DNA of 64,000 bases from Nocardia vinacea (GCF_035920345.1 NZ_CP109149.1:10168001-10232000); one strand, 5' to 3'. Shown: positions 9,334 to 17,529, counted from the first letter of the stretch. The notes: generated from the sequence alone by a model not told the origin. Translations and numbers: made by a program.

Positions 9334-10029
9334 TCACCTCGGCTCACCCGGGTCGCCGAACAACGCGCGCCCGAGGATGAGTGCGGCGAGTAGGTCGGTG
9401 GGTTGGTCGGGGTTGGGGGCGGCGTCGCGGATCTTGCGGACCTTCAACAGCCGGGCATTGCGCAGGTCGACCCCGATCGCGGGTGGGGTGGTGTCATCAC
9501 CGGGGTCGGAGACGATGATGTAGTCCGACAACGGCATCCACGCCTCGTACCAGGCTTCGGCGGGTTGGCCTTCGCGGGCGGGTTCGCGGGGATCACGCTC
9601 GGGCACCGTCCATACAGCGCAGCGGCAGGCCGGGTCGTCGCAGCGGGAGAACCGTTCGCCCGGGTTGGGGTTGTAGCGGTGGGTGCGCCCGGCCAGCATC
9701 GGACATACGCGGCGGGAGTAGTACCCACATTGCGGGTGGACTCCCGGCTCTACAGCCAACCCGCGCAGGTAGTCGACGGGACGTATGTAGATCACGACAC
9801 GGTCGTAGAGGCGTTGCCCGCAGATCTGACACAACCGGTCACGGAAGGTCTCGGACAAGATCGCGGGGTCGAGTTTGCCCCACACCGGTCGGCTCCGGTC
9901 GCGATGGGCCAGGGTGATGTGGGGAACCACCATCCCTTGGGCGGTCGGCGCACCGGCCAAATACGCCAGCGCTGGTGCACGGTCGGGCTCGGTGGGGGTG
10001 ATGGGGGTTGGTGAATCGGTCATGGTCAC
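9334..10029 (-). CDS. hypothetical Cys/His-rich protein, probable zinc binder
   Basis: A 231-residue protein. Several paired cysteines suggest zinc sites: CQICGQRL, HPQCGYYSRRVC, and CDDPACRC. The middle has the look of a restriction- or HNH-like finger (RLYDRVVIYIRPVDYLRG), but no catalytic HNH triad can be made out. The GTG start overlaps the stop of the preceding gene (GTGA); an ATG two codons later is equally possible. The cysteine pattern resembles the Cys-rich parts of the amidoligases and amidotransferases in the same operon, which may point to shared partners. Function unknown. Confidence 0.7.
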   Translation of the reverse strand: MTMTDSPTPITPTEPDRAPALAYLAGAPTAQGMVVPHITLAHRDRSRPVWGKLDPAILSETFRDRLCQICGQRLYDRVVIYIRPVDYLRGLAVEPGVHPQCGYYSRRVCPMLAGRTHRYNPNPGERFSRCDDPACRCAVWTVPERDPREPAREGQPAEAWYEAWMPLSDYIIVSDPGDDTTPPAIGVDLRNARLLKVRKIRDAAPNPDQPTDLLAALILGRALFGDPGEPR

Positions 10030-10289
10030 CTCGAATCTGGTTGTGCCGCCGCACCACTGCGTGGTGTTGGTGGAGGGTGGGGTGGTTCGGTGATGGGGCT
10101 GGCCGACAGGGCGATGGTGGTGACCCGGTCGGCGGTTGCGGTGCCGTGGATACGCACTCGCACTTCGATGTCGGCGGTCACCGCGCCGGGTGCGCCCGGT
10201 GTGGCCTGCCAGGGTCCGAACCGGTCCTCATCGAGGACGGGCAGGTTCGCTTCGATCCAGGCCAGCAGGGCTGTGCCGCTGGCGATCAC
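10026..10289 (-). CDS. small hypothetical protein (87 aa)
   Basis: This starts with GTG overlapping the stop codon of the gene before it and ends overlapping the GTG of the gene after it, so it is placed in the operon by translational coupling on both sides. The sequence (MIASGTALLAWIEANLPVLD) starts with an amphipathic helix, and a beta-rich part (ADIEVRVRIHGTATADRVTTIALSAS) ends in a Pro-rich tail. No family recognised. Confidence 0.6.
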   Translation of the reverse strand: MIASGTALLAWIEANLPVLDEDRFGPWQATPGAPGAVTADIEVRVRIHGTATADRVTTIALSASPITEPPHPPPTPRSGAAAQPDSR

Positions 10290-10804
10290 GTTGGCGTCCA
10301 GCGCCTGCCGGTGTGCGGGTCGTGGTCGTGGATGTCGACTACGGTGGGCGCGCCGGGGGCATGCATGGTCACCGACCGGGGCAGCACGGCTTGACGTCCA
10401 CCAGCCGACCAGCGTCGGTCGGCGATCACACAGCGGCCCGCGTCGTCGATGTCGGTCGGGGTGAGATACCAGCTGAACCCGGTGGGGAGTTGGTCGAAAA
10501 TGCTGGTTTCCCAGTGGGTTCGGCTGGTGCCATCGCCATGGGGTGTGATGACCTGGGTGGTATGCTCGACCCGCACCAGCGCCATGACCGGCAACTTCTC
10601 GCTGCGAGCGGCGGCGACATCGGCGCCGGGAAACAGCCCGACCACGGTCGCAGAATATGGGTGCATGCCGAAGGCGGCGTGATAGCCGGCGACCACGACA
10701 ACGCTGAACCCAATAGAGTGGGCCGGGTCGCAGGCGCGGAGGTGGTGGTCGTAGCGGGGGTCGACGCGTAGCCGTGCGGTGTAGGCGTGCAGGTCAGTGT
10801 TCAT
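10286..10804 (-). CDS. hypothetical protein (172 aa)
   Basis: The start is taken at MNTDLHAYTARLRVDPRYDHH, because the longer open frame upstream overlaps another plausible small gene and codes for Arg/Ser-rich, non-protein-like sequence. The protein is soluble, with beta-rich stretches (GFSVVVVAGYHAAFGMHPYSATVVGLFPG) and many His residues. It overlaps the upstream 50-residue gene by eleven bases and the downstream gene by four. No family is recognised; its place in the cassette suggests an accessory role to the amidoligases or the Prim-Pol. Confidence 0.65.
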   Translation of the reverse strand: MNTDLHAYTARLRVDPRYDHHLRACDPAHSIGFSVVVVAGYHAAFGMHPYSATVVGLFPGADVAAARSEKLPVMALVRVEHTTQVITPHGDGTSRTHWETSIFDQLPTGFSWYLTPTDIDDAGRCVIADRRWSAGGRQAVLPRSVTMHAPGAPTVVDIHDHDPHTGRRWTPT

Positions 10805-10946
10805 GGGCGTCACCGAGGGATCGCGATGCCGGAGCCGCGGTGATCGTGAACGGCAACCGCCGCACCCGGTCTCCGAGGTAGGCCGCAAGCGTGGGCAGCA
10901 ACTCGGTGACGATGTCGTCGCGATGCGACGGCGCAACGCTGTTCAT
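10794..10946 (-). CDS. very small hypothetical protein (50 aa)
   Basis: A short frame, MNSVAPSHRDDIVTELLPTL and on to DAHEH, whose stop overlaps the start of the next gene (ATGAACACTGA). Residues 7-25 would form an amphipathic helix. Support comes from its protein-like composition and coupling with the following gene; there is no homology that I can name. It is too short for most gene finders. Confidence 0.45.
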   Translation of the reverse strand: MNSVAPSHRDDIVTELLPTLAAYLGDRVRRLPFTITAAPASRSLGDAHEH

Positions 10947-10973
10947 CAGTTGGTGTCCTCTCCGAATGGTGGG

Positions 10974-11186
10974 TCAGGGCAGTTGCTGCACCGATTCGAT
11001 GAAGGTGAGCGGCAGCAGAACGCCGGGAGTGTCGGTGTTGTGGTGCACGACGGTGTGGTGGCGATGCACGGCACCAACCCGCACCCGGTCGTGCCGGTAC
11101 CCGCCGCGTGTCACGACGGTCGCGATCGCGTCGAGGCGACGCAGCCGGTGCAGTTCGGTACCGATGACCTCGAGGACCGGATCCAC
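10974..11186 (-). CDS. small hypothetical protein, start uncertain (70 aa or longer)
   Basis: From a GTG the frame reads MDPVLEVIGTELHRLRRLDA and ends after 70 residues. The same frame is open and protein-like for about 70 more codons upstream (GFLRWVLEGIDAGSVDHANLDG...) until it meets the TGA that ends the amidotransferase gene, with no ATG, GTG or TTG in between except the GTG used here. No ribosome binding site is visible before that GTG. Either a rare start codon is used, or the segment is an old C-terminal extension of the amidotransferase cut off by a stop mutation, or readthrough occurs. Confidence 0.5.
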   Translation of the reverse strand: MDPVLEVIGTELHRLRRLDAIATVVTRGGYRHDRVRVGAVHRHHTVVHHNTDTPGVLLPLTFIESVQQLP

Positions 11187-11396
11187 CGCATCACCGCGTG
11201 CGGCACGGTTGCCCGCGTCGGCGAGGGTGAGCAGGCGGTGGTTGACGAGGTTTTGGACGTGGTGCGGGCCATCGAGATTCGCGTGGTCGACCGACCCGGC
11301 GTCGATGCCCTCGAGTACCCAGCGCAGGAACCCGTCCTCGGTGTCGACACCTTGTCGCGGCCGTGGGGTCCAGTGGTGGATGTGGTGGGGTGGGGT

Positions 11397-12155
11397 TCAG
11401 GCGGATTCGAGGTCGAACAGGTCGGCGTAGCGTTCCTGGCCCTGCAGTGCTGGGCAATCACAGTGCGGATAGGCCCCGAAGCAGTCGGCGCAGTAGCCGC
11501 AGAAAATGCAGTGCGGGCCCATCGGGTTGTCGTTGACGACCCCGCAGTTCTCGCAGTAGCCCCAGTCGCCGTCACCCGTGGTGGCCCACATGCCGTGCAG
11601 GTAGGAGTGGTTGGAGTACCAGCTGCCTTGGTCCCAGTGCCCGCGGCGTTCGTTGAAGATGTAGCCGGTATACCGGTAGGCGGGGTCGACGGTGAGCAAC
11701 ACCATTTTGTCGGTGCCCAGCCACCGTTCCAGTCGTTCGCGCCCGGCCCAGGAATCCAGCGACCCGAACGGGCGTCGAGGCAATAGTTCCTCGGCGGCGA
11801 TGCGGGTATCCGAGCGCGGATCTCCCGGGCTGGGGTGCACTTGCTTGGGCAGGATCCCATTGTGCGCGAGCACGGTTCGCGCGTCTCCACCGACGACGAA
11901 CGGGTGACAGTTCTCGACATCGCGCACGCCGTGGGTGGCCAGGCGGGAATGAAACAAGGCCGCGCCGTTCGGGTATCGCGCTCGCGCAGTAGCGAATTCG
12001 GTGATGACCGTGTCGGGGTCCATGCCACGGCCGATGGTGATGGTGTCGCCGGTGATGATCGCGTAGCCGTGCCCGTGTGGGTTGGCGAGCGCGCCACCGC
12101 GCAGAGCGTCGAGGTCGGGGTTCGCGCCGGGTTTGATGAAGGTCAAGATGCACAT
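11397..12155 (-). CDS. class-II glutamine amidotransferase, cassette 1
   Basis: A 252-residue Ntn-type glutaminase domain. After Met removal the nucleophile would be Cys2 (MCILTF). Family motifs are clear: NPHGHGYAI, FHSRLATHG and VLAHNGIL. The domain releases ammonia from glutamine for a partner enzyme. The last 60 residues form a Cys-rich tail (CENCGVVNDN, CIFCGYCADC, CDC) that should bind zinc. Its start overlaps the end of the amidoligase gene by 13 bases, so the two proteins are made together and probably form one glutamine-dependent ligase. The second cassette upstream has the same pair. The substrate is unknown. Confidence 0.85.
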   Translation of the reverse strand: MCILTFIKPGANPDLDALRGGALANPHGHGYAIITGDTITIGRGMDPDTVITEFATARARYPNGAALFHSRLATHGVRDVENCHPFVVGGDARTVLAHNGILPKQVHPSPGDPRSDTRIAAEELLPRRPFGSLDSWAGRERLERWLGTDKMVLLTVDPAYRYTGYIFNERRGHWDQGSWYSNHSYLHGMWATTGDGDWGYCENCGVVNDNPMGPHCIFCGYCADCFGAYPHCDCPALQGQERYADLFDLESA

Positions 12156-13348
12156 GCGAGGTCCTCCAGTTCGGCGAGAAGCGGTGAATAGTCCGTGCGC
12201 CCACGCAGCCACGTGGTGAAGGCGGTCCACTCCCAGCCGCGGTGCCGGGCGATAGCGGCGGGGGTGAGGCGGCGGGTGTATTCGACGGACCCGGCGGCGA
12301 ACGCGAGAGCGGCTTGAACCTGTTGTGGTTTCAGGGAACTGGCGAAGATCCGCAGCTCGAAGGTGTCGGTGGGGCGCACGTTGACCGCCTCGTAGCGCGC
12401 CGCGCTGCGGTCGCCTTTGGCGTAGTCGCGCACATGGGAGCGCGCGCTCGGGGAGAACACCGCCCAACTCGAGGACCGCCGCGCCAACGTGGTGACCGGG
12501 ATTTCGTTGCGGTAGATGAACTTCAACCACCGGTAGGCGTGGGCCGGGGAGTCGAATCCGTCGCGCGAGAGGTGTATGTGAATGCCGACCTCGCTGTCGG
12601 TGTAGCAGCCCAGCAGCCGCAGCTGGTTCAGCAGCTGCCACGGGAACCGGGTCCGTGCGTATTCGTGACTCATCGGGTGGGTCACGAGCTCGAATCCGCA
12701 GGGGCGGATCGAGGAGTCCTCTTTGAGGTAGGCCAAACCCTCGATGTGGGTGAGCGCGGTATCGACGGCCGCGTCGAATCCGTCGTGCGGGGTTTTGATT
12801 TCGAGTTCCAGCCCGAGGAACAACCGCCCGTCGCCGTGGAAGCGCGGGCTCGGTTTGTAGTCGTAGCCGTGGACCGCGGCGTGCTCGGGTGGGGCGCAGC
12901 TGCGGCAGTAAAGGTCGTCGTTGCCGATGACGTTGCAGCACTCGCAGCATTCGCGGTAGTCCTCGTCGAAGCAGGTGTCGCAGACCTCATTGCCGCCCTC
13001 GACGCGGTAGGCGTCCAGGACGAGGGAGTCGCAGTCGTCGCAGGTGGTGTAGGAATCGACGCAGTTCTCGCAGACGGTGCGGTCACCGAGGGCGGTGCGG
13101 GTATCGCGGCTGTATTCCTCGCAGTCCGCGCACTGGCTCCATCCCGACACGCACCGCTCACACAGCAGGGTGGCGTTGGTGGTGGTGTGCGTGGTGCGGG
13201 TGGGTTCGGCGCATTCGTCGCAGACCCGGACGTCGGTGGCGCAGTCCGGGCACAGCCGCTCACCTTCGACGGTCGTGGTCACAGTGGCTGCGGTGACCGG
13301 ATGCGAGCAGTCCGAGCACAGCGGGTCGACCAGCGTGGATGCGGGCAT
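12143..13348 (-). CDS. Cys-rich amidoligase (COOH-NH2 ligase type), cassette 1
   Basis: A 401-residue protein in two parts. Residues 11-151 hold about ten CxxC pairs, a string of zinc ribbons. From about 164 on it matches the Amidoligase_2 group, which has a glutamine-synthetase-like fold: FLGLELEIK (E181, E183), DSSIRPCGFELVTHPMS, VGIHIHLSRDGF and FELRIFASSLKPQQVQAAL. These enzymes join a carboxylate to an amine or ammonia using ATP; relatives occur in phages and mobile elements, often next to a class-II glutaminase as here. The start MPAS is chosen because GAAAGG lies nine bases upstream and the second copy starts alike (MPAP). A hairpin lies in the leader. Confidence 0.82.
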   Translation of the reverse strand: MPASTLVDPLCSDCSHPVTAATVTTTVEGERLCPDCATDVRVCDECAEPTRTTHTTTNATLLCERCVSGWSQCADCEEYSRDTRTALGDRTVCENCVDSYTTCDDCDSLVLDAYRVEGGNEVCDTCFDEDYRECCECCNVIGNDDLYCRSCAPPEHAAVHGYDYKPSPRFHGDGRLFLGLELEIKTPHDGFDAAVDTALTHIEGLAYLKEDSSIRPCGFELVTHPMSHEYARTRFPWQLLNQLRLLGCYTDSEVGIHIHLSRDGFDSPAHAYRWLKFIYRNEIPVTTLARRSSSWAVFSPSARSHVRDYAKGDRSAARYEAVNVRPTDTFELRIFASSLKPQQVQAALAFAAGSVEYTRRLTPAAIARHRGWEWTAFTTWLRGRTDYSPLLAELEDLACAS

Positions 13349-13375
13349 GACACAAGGCCTTTCGACGGAATGAAA

Positions 13376-13414
13376 CAACCCCGCGCGCGCCAGGAGTGGC
13401 TGCGCACGGGGTTG
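13376..13414. promoter_or_regulatory. hairpin in the leader of amidoligase 1
   Basis: The arms CAACCCCG and CGGGGTTG pair perfectly, with three more inner base pairs after one mismatch. It lies between the stop of the upstream amidotransferase and the amidoligase start codon, just upstream of TTTCATTCC and GAAAGG. The second amidoligase gene has the same arrangement. It may act as an attenuator, an RNA processing site, or a partial terminator between the cassettes. Confidence 0.5.
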
Positions 13415-13440
13415 CGGGGGACGTATCGGCGAGAGGGGTT

Positions 13441-14256
13441 TTAGGTGGAGGTGGCTCGGCGGCGGGATCGGTGATGCGACGCCGAGGTGAGGGCGCGTCG
13501 GGGACGCGCCGCGGTGTGGTCAGGGGGCGGGGTGTCTTCGGTGGGTGTGGTGTCGTGGCAGTCGCAGTCGGGGAAGACGGACTCGCACTCAAAGCACCAG
13601 CCGCATGTGCCGCAGTAGCGGCTGTGGTTCAGGTTGAGAGCTGAGCAGTCCCAGCACACATAACGGCGTGGCTGTGTCGGCCAGCGCAGAGAAGACGCGA
13701 GGTAGCTGGTGTTGGAGTACCAGATGTTGTTGTCCCAGCGACCGGCCTTCTCGCCGAAGAGGTAGGCGCTGTGCTGGTAGGCGGGATCGACGGTGAGAAT
13801 GACGAGTTTGCTGGTGCCCAACCAGGATTCGAGCCCGCGTGCGCCGCGGTGGGTGTCGATCGACCCGAACGGCGCACGCGGCAGGTAGTCCTCGGCGGCG
13901 ATGCGGGTATCCGACCGCGGATCGTAGGGGCCCGGATGAACCCGTTTGGGCAGGACACCGTTGTGCGCCAACACTGTTCGCGCGTCCCCGCCGAGCCGGA
14001 AAGGATGACAGTTCGCCAGGCCGCGCACACCGTGGGTGGCGAAGCGGGAATGAAACAACGCCGCCCCCGCCGGGTAGCGGGCCCGCTCTGTGGTGAACCG
14101 GTTGATGACCGCCTCAGCGTTCATCCCGTGACCGACGAGGATGCGGCCCGCGGCGATGACCGCGAACCCGTGACCGTGTGGGTTGGCGGCGGCACCGATC
14201 GACAGCGCCTGCGGGTCGGGGGCGACACCGGACGGGAAGTAGGTCAGCAGGCACAT
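13441..14256 (-). CDS. class-II glutamine amidotransferase, cassette 2
   Basis: The 271-residue paralogue of the cassette 1 enzyme. The nucleophile is Cys2 (MCLLTYF) and the motifs NPHGHGFAVI, FHSRFATHG and VLAHNGVLPKRVHPGP are all present, so it should be an active glutaminase. The Cys-rich tail (CWDCSALN, CGTCGWCFEC, CDC) is kept, followed by an Arg/Pro/Thr-rich extension not seen in copy 1. It overlaps the upstream amidoligase by 13 bases exactly as in cassette 1, evidence that the two-gene unit was duplicated as a whole. The copies have diverged clearly, so the duplication is not recent. Confidence 0.85.
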   Translation of the reverse strand: MCLLTYFPSGVAPDPQALSIGAAANPHGHGFAVIAAGRILVGHGMNAEAVINRFTTERARYPAGAALFHSRFATHGVRGLANCHPFRLGGDARTVLAHNGVLPKRVHPGPYDPRSDTRIAAEDYLPRAPFGSIDTHRGARGLESWLGTSKLVILTVDPAYQHSAYLFGEKAGRWDNNIWYSNTSYLASSLRWPTQPRRYVCWDCSALNLNHSRYCGTCGWCFECESVFPDCDCHDTTPTEDTPPPDHTAARPRRALTSASHHRSRRRATST

Positions 14257-15440
14257 GCGAGTTCCTCCATCTCTGCCCACAGCGGTTGGTAATCGGGTTG
14301 ATTGCGCACCCACGCGGCGAAGCGCGGCCATTCCCACGCGCCGGCGCGCACAGCGGCCACATCCAGGTCGCGCGTGTAATCGATGGAGGCGGCGGTGAAC
14401 GCCAACGCCGCCTGCACCTGCTGCACCCGCAGTGAACTGGCGAAAACCCGCAGTTCCAAGGTTTTACGGGGATAGGGGTTGATCGCCTGATGTCGGTCCA
14501 ACCCGAGGGCGTGCAGGTTCCCCTTAGCGGTGTCCTTGACCCGGGCACGAGCGACCCGGTCGAACGGCGCGAAGTGCGATCGTCGACGCGCGATCATCGA
14601 CACCGCGGACTCGTTGCGATACAACAACTTCATCCAGCGGTAGACATGCGCGGGAGAGCTGAACCCGTCACGGCTGGCGTGCACATGCAACCCGACGCTG
14701 GTATCGGTCGCACACCCCAACTCATCGAGCTCACCCAGCAGCTGCCACGGGAACTGGTCGATGGCATGCCGATACGACATCGGGTGGGTGACGATCTCGA
14801 ACCCGGTGGGCCGTATCGAGGAATCGTGTTTGAGATACCCCAACGTGTCGAGCCGGTCGCACGCCAGCCGCACGCACCGGTGGTAGTCGTATGTGGGGAC
14901 GACGATTTCGAGTTCCATGCCCAGATACAGCGGACCGTCCCCGTGGAAGCGGGGATCGGGTTTATACGTGTAGTTCCAGACGTGGTGTGGTCGATCACAG
15001 GTATCGCAGTCACCACCGTCGCGCACGAGGGTGCCGCACTCGATACAGCCCGCGTATCGCTGGGCGCACAGGGTGCATGCGCGGGTGCCGCCGGACACAT
15101 ACCGGCTGGTGGCGCTGAAACGACTGCACCGGCCGCAAAGATCGAAGAACGCCGCCGAGCAGCGTGCGCACACCACCTCTTCGGTATCGGTGCGCCGATG
15201 AGGCGCGCTCAGCCCGCGGCACGACACACACGCGGTCCAGCCGGTCGCGCAGCGCGGGCACAGCTGAGGCCCATCGGCGGTATCGAGCAGGGTGATGACG
15301 CGGTGGCGGCAACTATCGCAGCGCGCCATCCGCGGCAGACACTGCTCGCATACCCACTGATCCTCGAACGGGTAGCGCTCGCCCGGGTCATCGCAGCGAC
15401 ACAAGACACACGGTGGTGGAGACGGGACGGGAGCAGGCAT
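14244..15440 (-). CDS. Cys-rich amidoligase (COOH-NH2 ligase type), cassette 2
   Basis: A 398-residue paralogue of the cassette 1 amidoligase and the first gene of the 8-kb operon. Zinc-ribbon pairs fill the first 160 residues (CVLCRC, CEQC, CDSC, CPRC, CVSC, CARC, CGRC, CTLC, CIEC, CDTC). The ligase part follows: YLGMELEIV, DSSIRPTGFEIVTHPMS, VGLHVHASRDGF and LELRVFASSLRVQQVQAAL. The start MPAP has GAAAGG nine bases upstream, and that site sits in a small hairpin. Two ligases of differing sequence, each with its own glutaminase, suggest two related substrates or two successive amidation steps. What they modify cannot be told from sequence. Confidence 0.82.
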   Translation of the reverse strand: MPAPVPSPPPCVLCRCDDPGERYPFEDQWVCEQCLPRMARCDSCRHRVITLLDTADGPQLCPRCATGWTACVSCRGLSAPHRRTDTEEVVCARCSAAFFDLCGRCSRFSATSRYVSGGTRACTLCAQRYAGCIECGTLVRDGGDCDTCDRPHHVWNYTYKPDPRFHGDGPLYLGMELEIVVPTYDYHRCVRLACDRLDTLGYLKHDSSIRPTGFEIVTHPMSYRHAIDQFPWQLLGELDELGCATDTSVGLHVHASRDGFSSPAHVYRWMKLLYRNESAVSMIARRRSHFAPFDRVARARVKDTAKGNLHALGLDRHQAINPYPRKTLELRVFASSLRVQQVQAALAFTAASIDYTRDLDVAAVRAGAWEWPRFAAWVRNQPDYQPLWAEMEELACAC

Positions 15441-15450
15441 GGCAGGGCAC

Positions 15451-15504
15451 CTTTCGGGGAACGAAAGAACGCCAGGTCGGAGCACATGCTCCGACCTGGC
15501 GTTC
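15451..15504. promoter_or_regulatory. two hairpins in the leader of the amidoligase operon
   Basis: The larger hairpin (15467-15504) has 18 perfect base pairs with a two-base loop; its left arm starts GAACGCCAGGTCGG. Next to it, CTTTCG and CGAAAG (15451-15456, 15460-15465) form a small stem that, read on the minus strand, contains the GAAAGG ribosome site of the amidoligase. The order hairpin, TTTCRTTCC, GAAAGG, nine bases, ATG is repeated at the first amidoligase, so it is probably functional. The large stem could also be a terminator for transcripts entering from upstream. Confidence 0.6.
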
Positions 15505-16066
15505 GAGAACGACGACGGGAGTTCGGTTGCGTCGCTGGCAGATAGCGGCCCGCTAACCAGGCGGGACCAGCGGGCGGCGGCGGCCAGGACCGACGTGGGG
15601 GCCGAGTACTCAGGAATTGGACGTGGCGGTGTCGTCACGCAACGACACACTCGGATCTATATGCGCATTCATGCATGTATTAGGTTTCGGGAGCGTCATT
15701 CATTTCAGCCATGCTGTGTGCATTCGGCGGTGCTATTCAGAGAAGGATGATTTGGGTGGGCAAGGTGGCGTCGACGACCGCGCCAGTGGTCAGGGCCTTA
15801 TCTGGAGTGCGGTCAGCGATGCGGCGACGGTAGGTCGGCGATGGTCACCCGCCCGGGGCGTCGTGCCTGTGGTGGGTTGGGGCGTTGAACAGATCGGGCA
15901 GGCAGCGCACGGGAAAGCTCCTTTGCAACAATCGGATTGGCAGCCGACCTCCGGTACGGTGTGTGGCTCATGGGTGCGGGTTTGACCTGGGCGTGCCGCG
16001 AGTACGACGCGAGTAGGATCAAGAGCGGGAGAATCTGCAGGCGGGCCTGAAAATCAGGAGGCCGCC
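15505..16066. other. intergenic region with divergent promoters, no gene seen
   Basis: No convincing coding sequence lies between the amidoligase operon and the coiled-coil gene on the other strand. The region must hold both promoters. An inverted repeat GTGTCGT-N6-ACGACAC lies at 15629-15648 and could be a repressor operator. AT-richer sequence around 15655-15720 is the best promoter candidate. No clear -10/-35 pair could be assigned. Confidence 0.4.
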
Positions 16067-16636
16067 ATGTCCTCACGTCGCCCGCCGCGGTCCCCGCGGA
16101 CGGATCGATCCCCGGAAGTCGTTGAACGACTGGAACGCTCGCGCGACCGCATCAGGGAACGTCTAGCGCTGGCACGTCAGCGAGAGCGAGCCATCCATGA
16201 GGCGGTGAAGCGGTATCTGACCGACTGGCAGGCGATCACCGCGTGTGAGACCAAGCGCGACAACGAGATCAAGGCACTACGTCAGCAGATCGCCGAGGTC
16301 GAATCACGCGCCGCGCAGGAAATCGCCCGCTACCGCGCCAACCAAGCCGAGGTAGCTGCGGTGATCCGTGATCACGGTCAAACCGACGACGACGTCGCTG
16401 AACTGCTCGAGATCAGCACCAAACAAGCCCGCCAGCTCGTCACGACCGCACGCGCACAGCGCGCCACAACATCACCGACGCCCACCTCCACATCGGCCGA
16501 GCAACATGAGCATGCTCACGACATCCCTGCCGGTCTGAGTCGGCGACAGCGGACAGACCAGATCGCTGACCCTGTCGAGACCGTTGAGGCCCGCATGCCA
16601 GCGCGTCCCACACAGGCGGGCGACGACCAAACCTGA
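16067..16636 (+). CDS. coiled-coil protein with C-terminal helix-turn-helix-like part
   Basis: A 189-residue basic protein. Residues 20-105 are almost wholly helical and charged (ERLERSRDRIRERLALARQR, KRDNEIKALRQQIAEVESRA), which predicts a coiled coil. It is followed by DHGQTDDDVAELLEISTKQARQLV, which looks like a helix-turn-helix of the sigma-region-4 or MarR kind, and then a disordered Thr/Pro tail. The ATG has GGAGG a few bases upstream. This architecture is common for small DNA-binding proteins of actinobacterial plasmids and integrative elements. It is transcribed away from the amidoligase operon and might regulate it; that is a guess from position only. Confidence 0.65.
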   Translation: MSSRRPPRSPRTDRSPEVVERLERSRDRIRERLALARQRERAIHEAVKRYLTDWQAITACETKRDNEIKALRQQIAEVESRAAQEIARYRANQAEVAAVIRDHGQTDDDVAELLEISTKQARQLVTTARAQRATTSPTPTSTSAEQHEHAHDIPAGLSRRQRTDQIADPVETVEARMPARPTQAGDDQT

Positions 16637-16920
16637 TGGTGTGCTGAAAGGAGAGATCGCTAGTGTTCAGCTGGAACGGCATAGGTCAGATCGGTAGGGC
16701 CCGGGTAGGTTCCCAGAATGTCGGCGACTGCTTCGGCGATGGCTTTGGTCGGGTCGCCATCCACACCGATATCGAGGATGCCGAACACGCTCACCCCACC
16801 CGCAACCACGCGGATCAGGGGGCCGATTTCGGACTCCACAGTTGCGAGGAATATCGAACGGTGGCGGCAGGTCGGTCGATTGCGGTGTGCGGATTTCTGC
16901 CAGCTTGCCCGTGCGAGGTT

Positions 16921-17529
16921 TCAGGCGTTTGCGTAGCCACCGGCGTTCCACACGTACCAGCGGAACTGCTGTGGTGCGAGAGCCTGCCGGGAAGGGATTC
17001 CCGGTGCTGGTGAGTAGGGCCAAAACGCGACGCCGCACCGATGGCAATAGAAACCAGCTCGCCACACCTCATGCGCGTTGCCTCGGCCCCGTATAACTCT
17101 GCCGTTGCGACGAATACGGCATATAGCAACGGTGAGCGGCACAGCCCCAGGCGCCGCCAACATCCCGAAGAACACGACCACCGATAGCGCGGCGACCCAA
17201 TGTGACACCCCAGGAGCCGGATCGGCGATCGAGACGATCGCCGGGACGATCCAGCACATAACTGGCAAGAGCAACACCAGCGCGGTGAAAGTCAAGCGTC
17301 CCGCTGGAGCACGGGCTGGTTCCCGGGACAGACTCGCTGCGAGTGCTGTTGTGTGCGTGCGCTCTACGGTGGCAGTGCCGAACACCGGAACCAGTCCAGT
17401 CGAAGTTACCCCGACCCCGGAATAGCTGTTCGTCCCGGAACTGGTCGACACACCGTCGGCATGAAGGGCCGGCACACTCTGCACCCAGTCGAGTTGGCTG
17501 CAGTGCGGACACGTCAGATCGATGTCCAT
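16921..17529 (-). CDS. zinc-ribbon membrane protein, unknown function
   Basis: A 202-residue protein. The start MDIDLTCPHCSQLDWV is preferred to an upstream ATG because GGAGGGGG lies eight bases before it. The N-terminal CPHC and a later FYCHRCGVAF make a split zinc ribbon. Two hydrophobic segments (LTFTALVLLLPVMCWIVPAI and WVAALSVVVFFGMLAAPGAV) should cross the membrane, so both cysteine pairs face the cytoplasm. Such proteins are widespread in actinomycetes without known function. The inverted repeat and IS complex begins about 200 bases upstream of its start, so its promoter may have been changed by the insertion. Confidence 0.65.
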   Translation of the reverse strand: MDIDLTCPHCSQLDWVQSVPALHADGVSTSSGTNSYSGVGVTSTGLVPVFGTATVERTHTTALAASLSREPARAPAGRLTFTALVLLLPVMCWIVPAIVSIADPAPGVSHWVAALSVVVFFGMLAAPGAVPLTVAICRIRRNGRVIRGRGNAHEVWRAGFYCHRCGVAFWPYSPAPGIPSRQALAPQQFRWYVWNAGGYANA

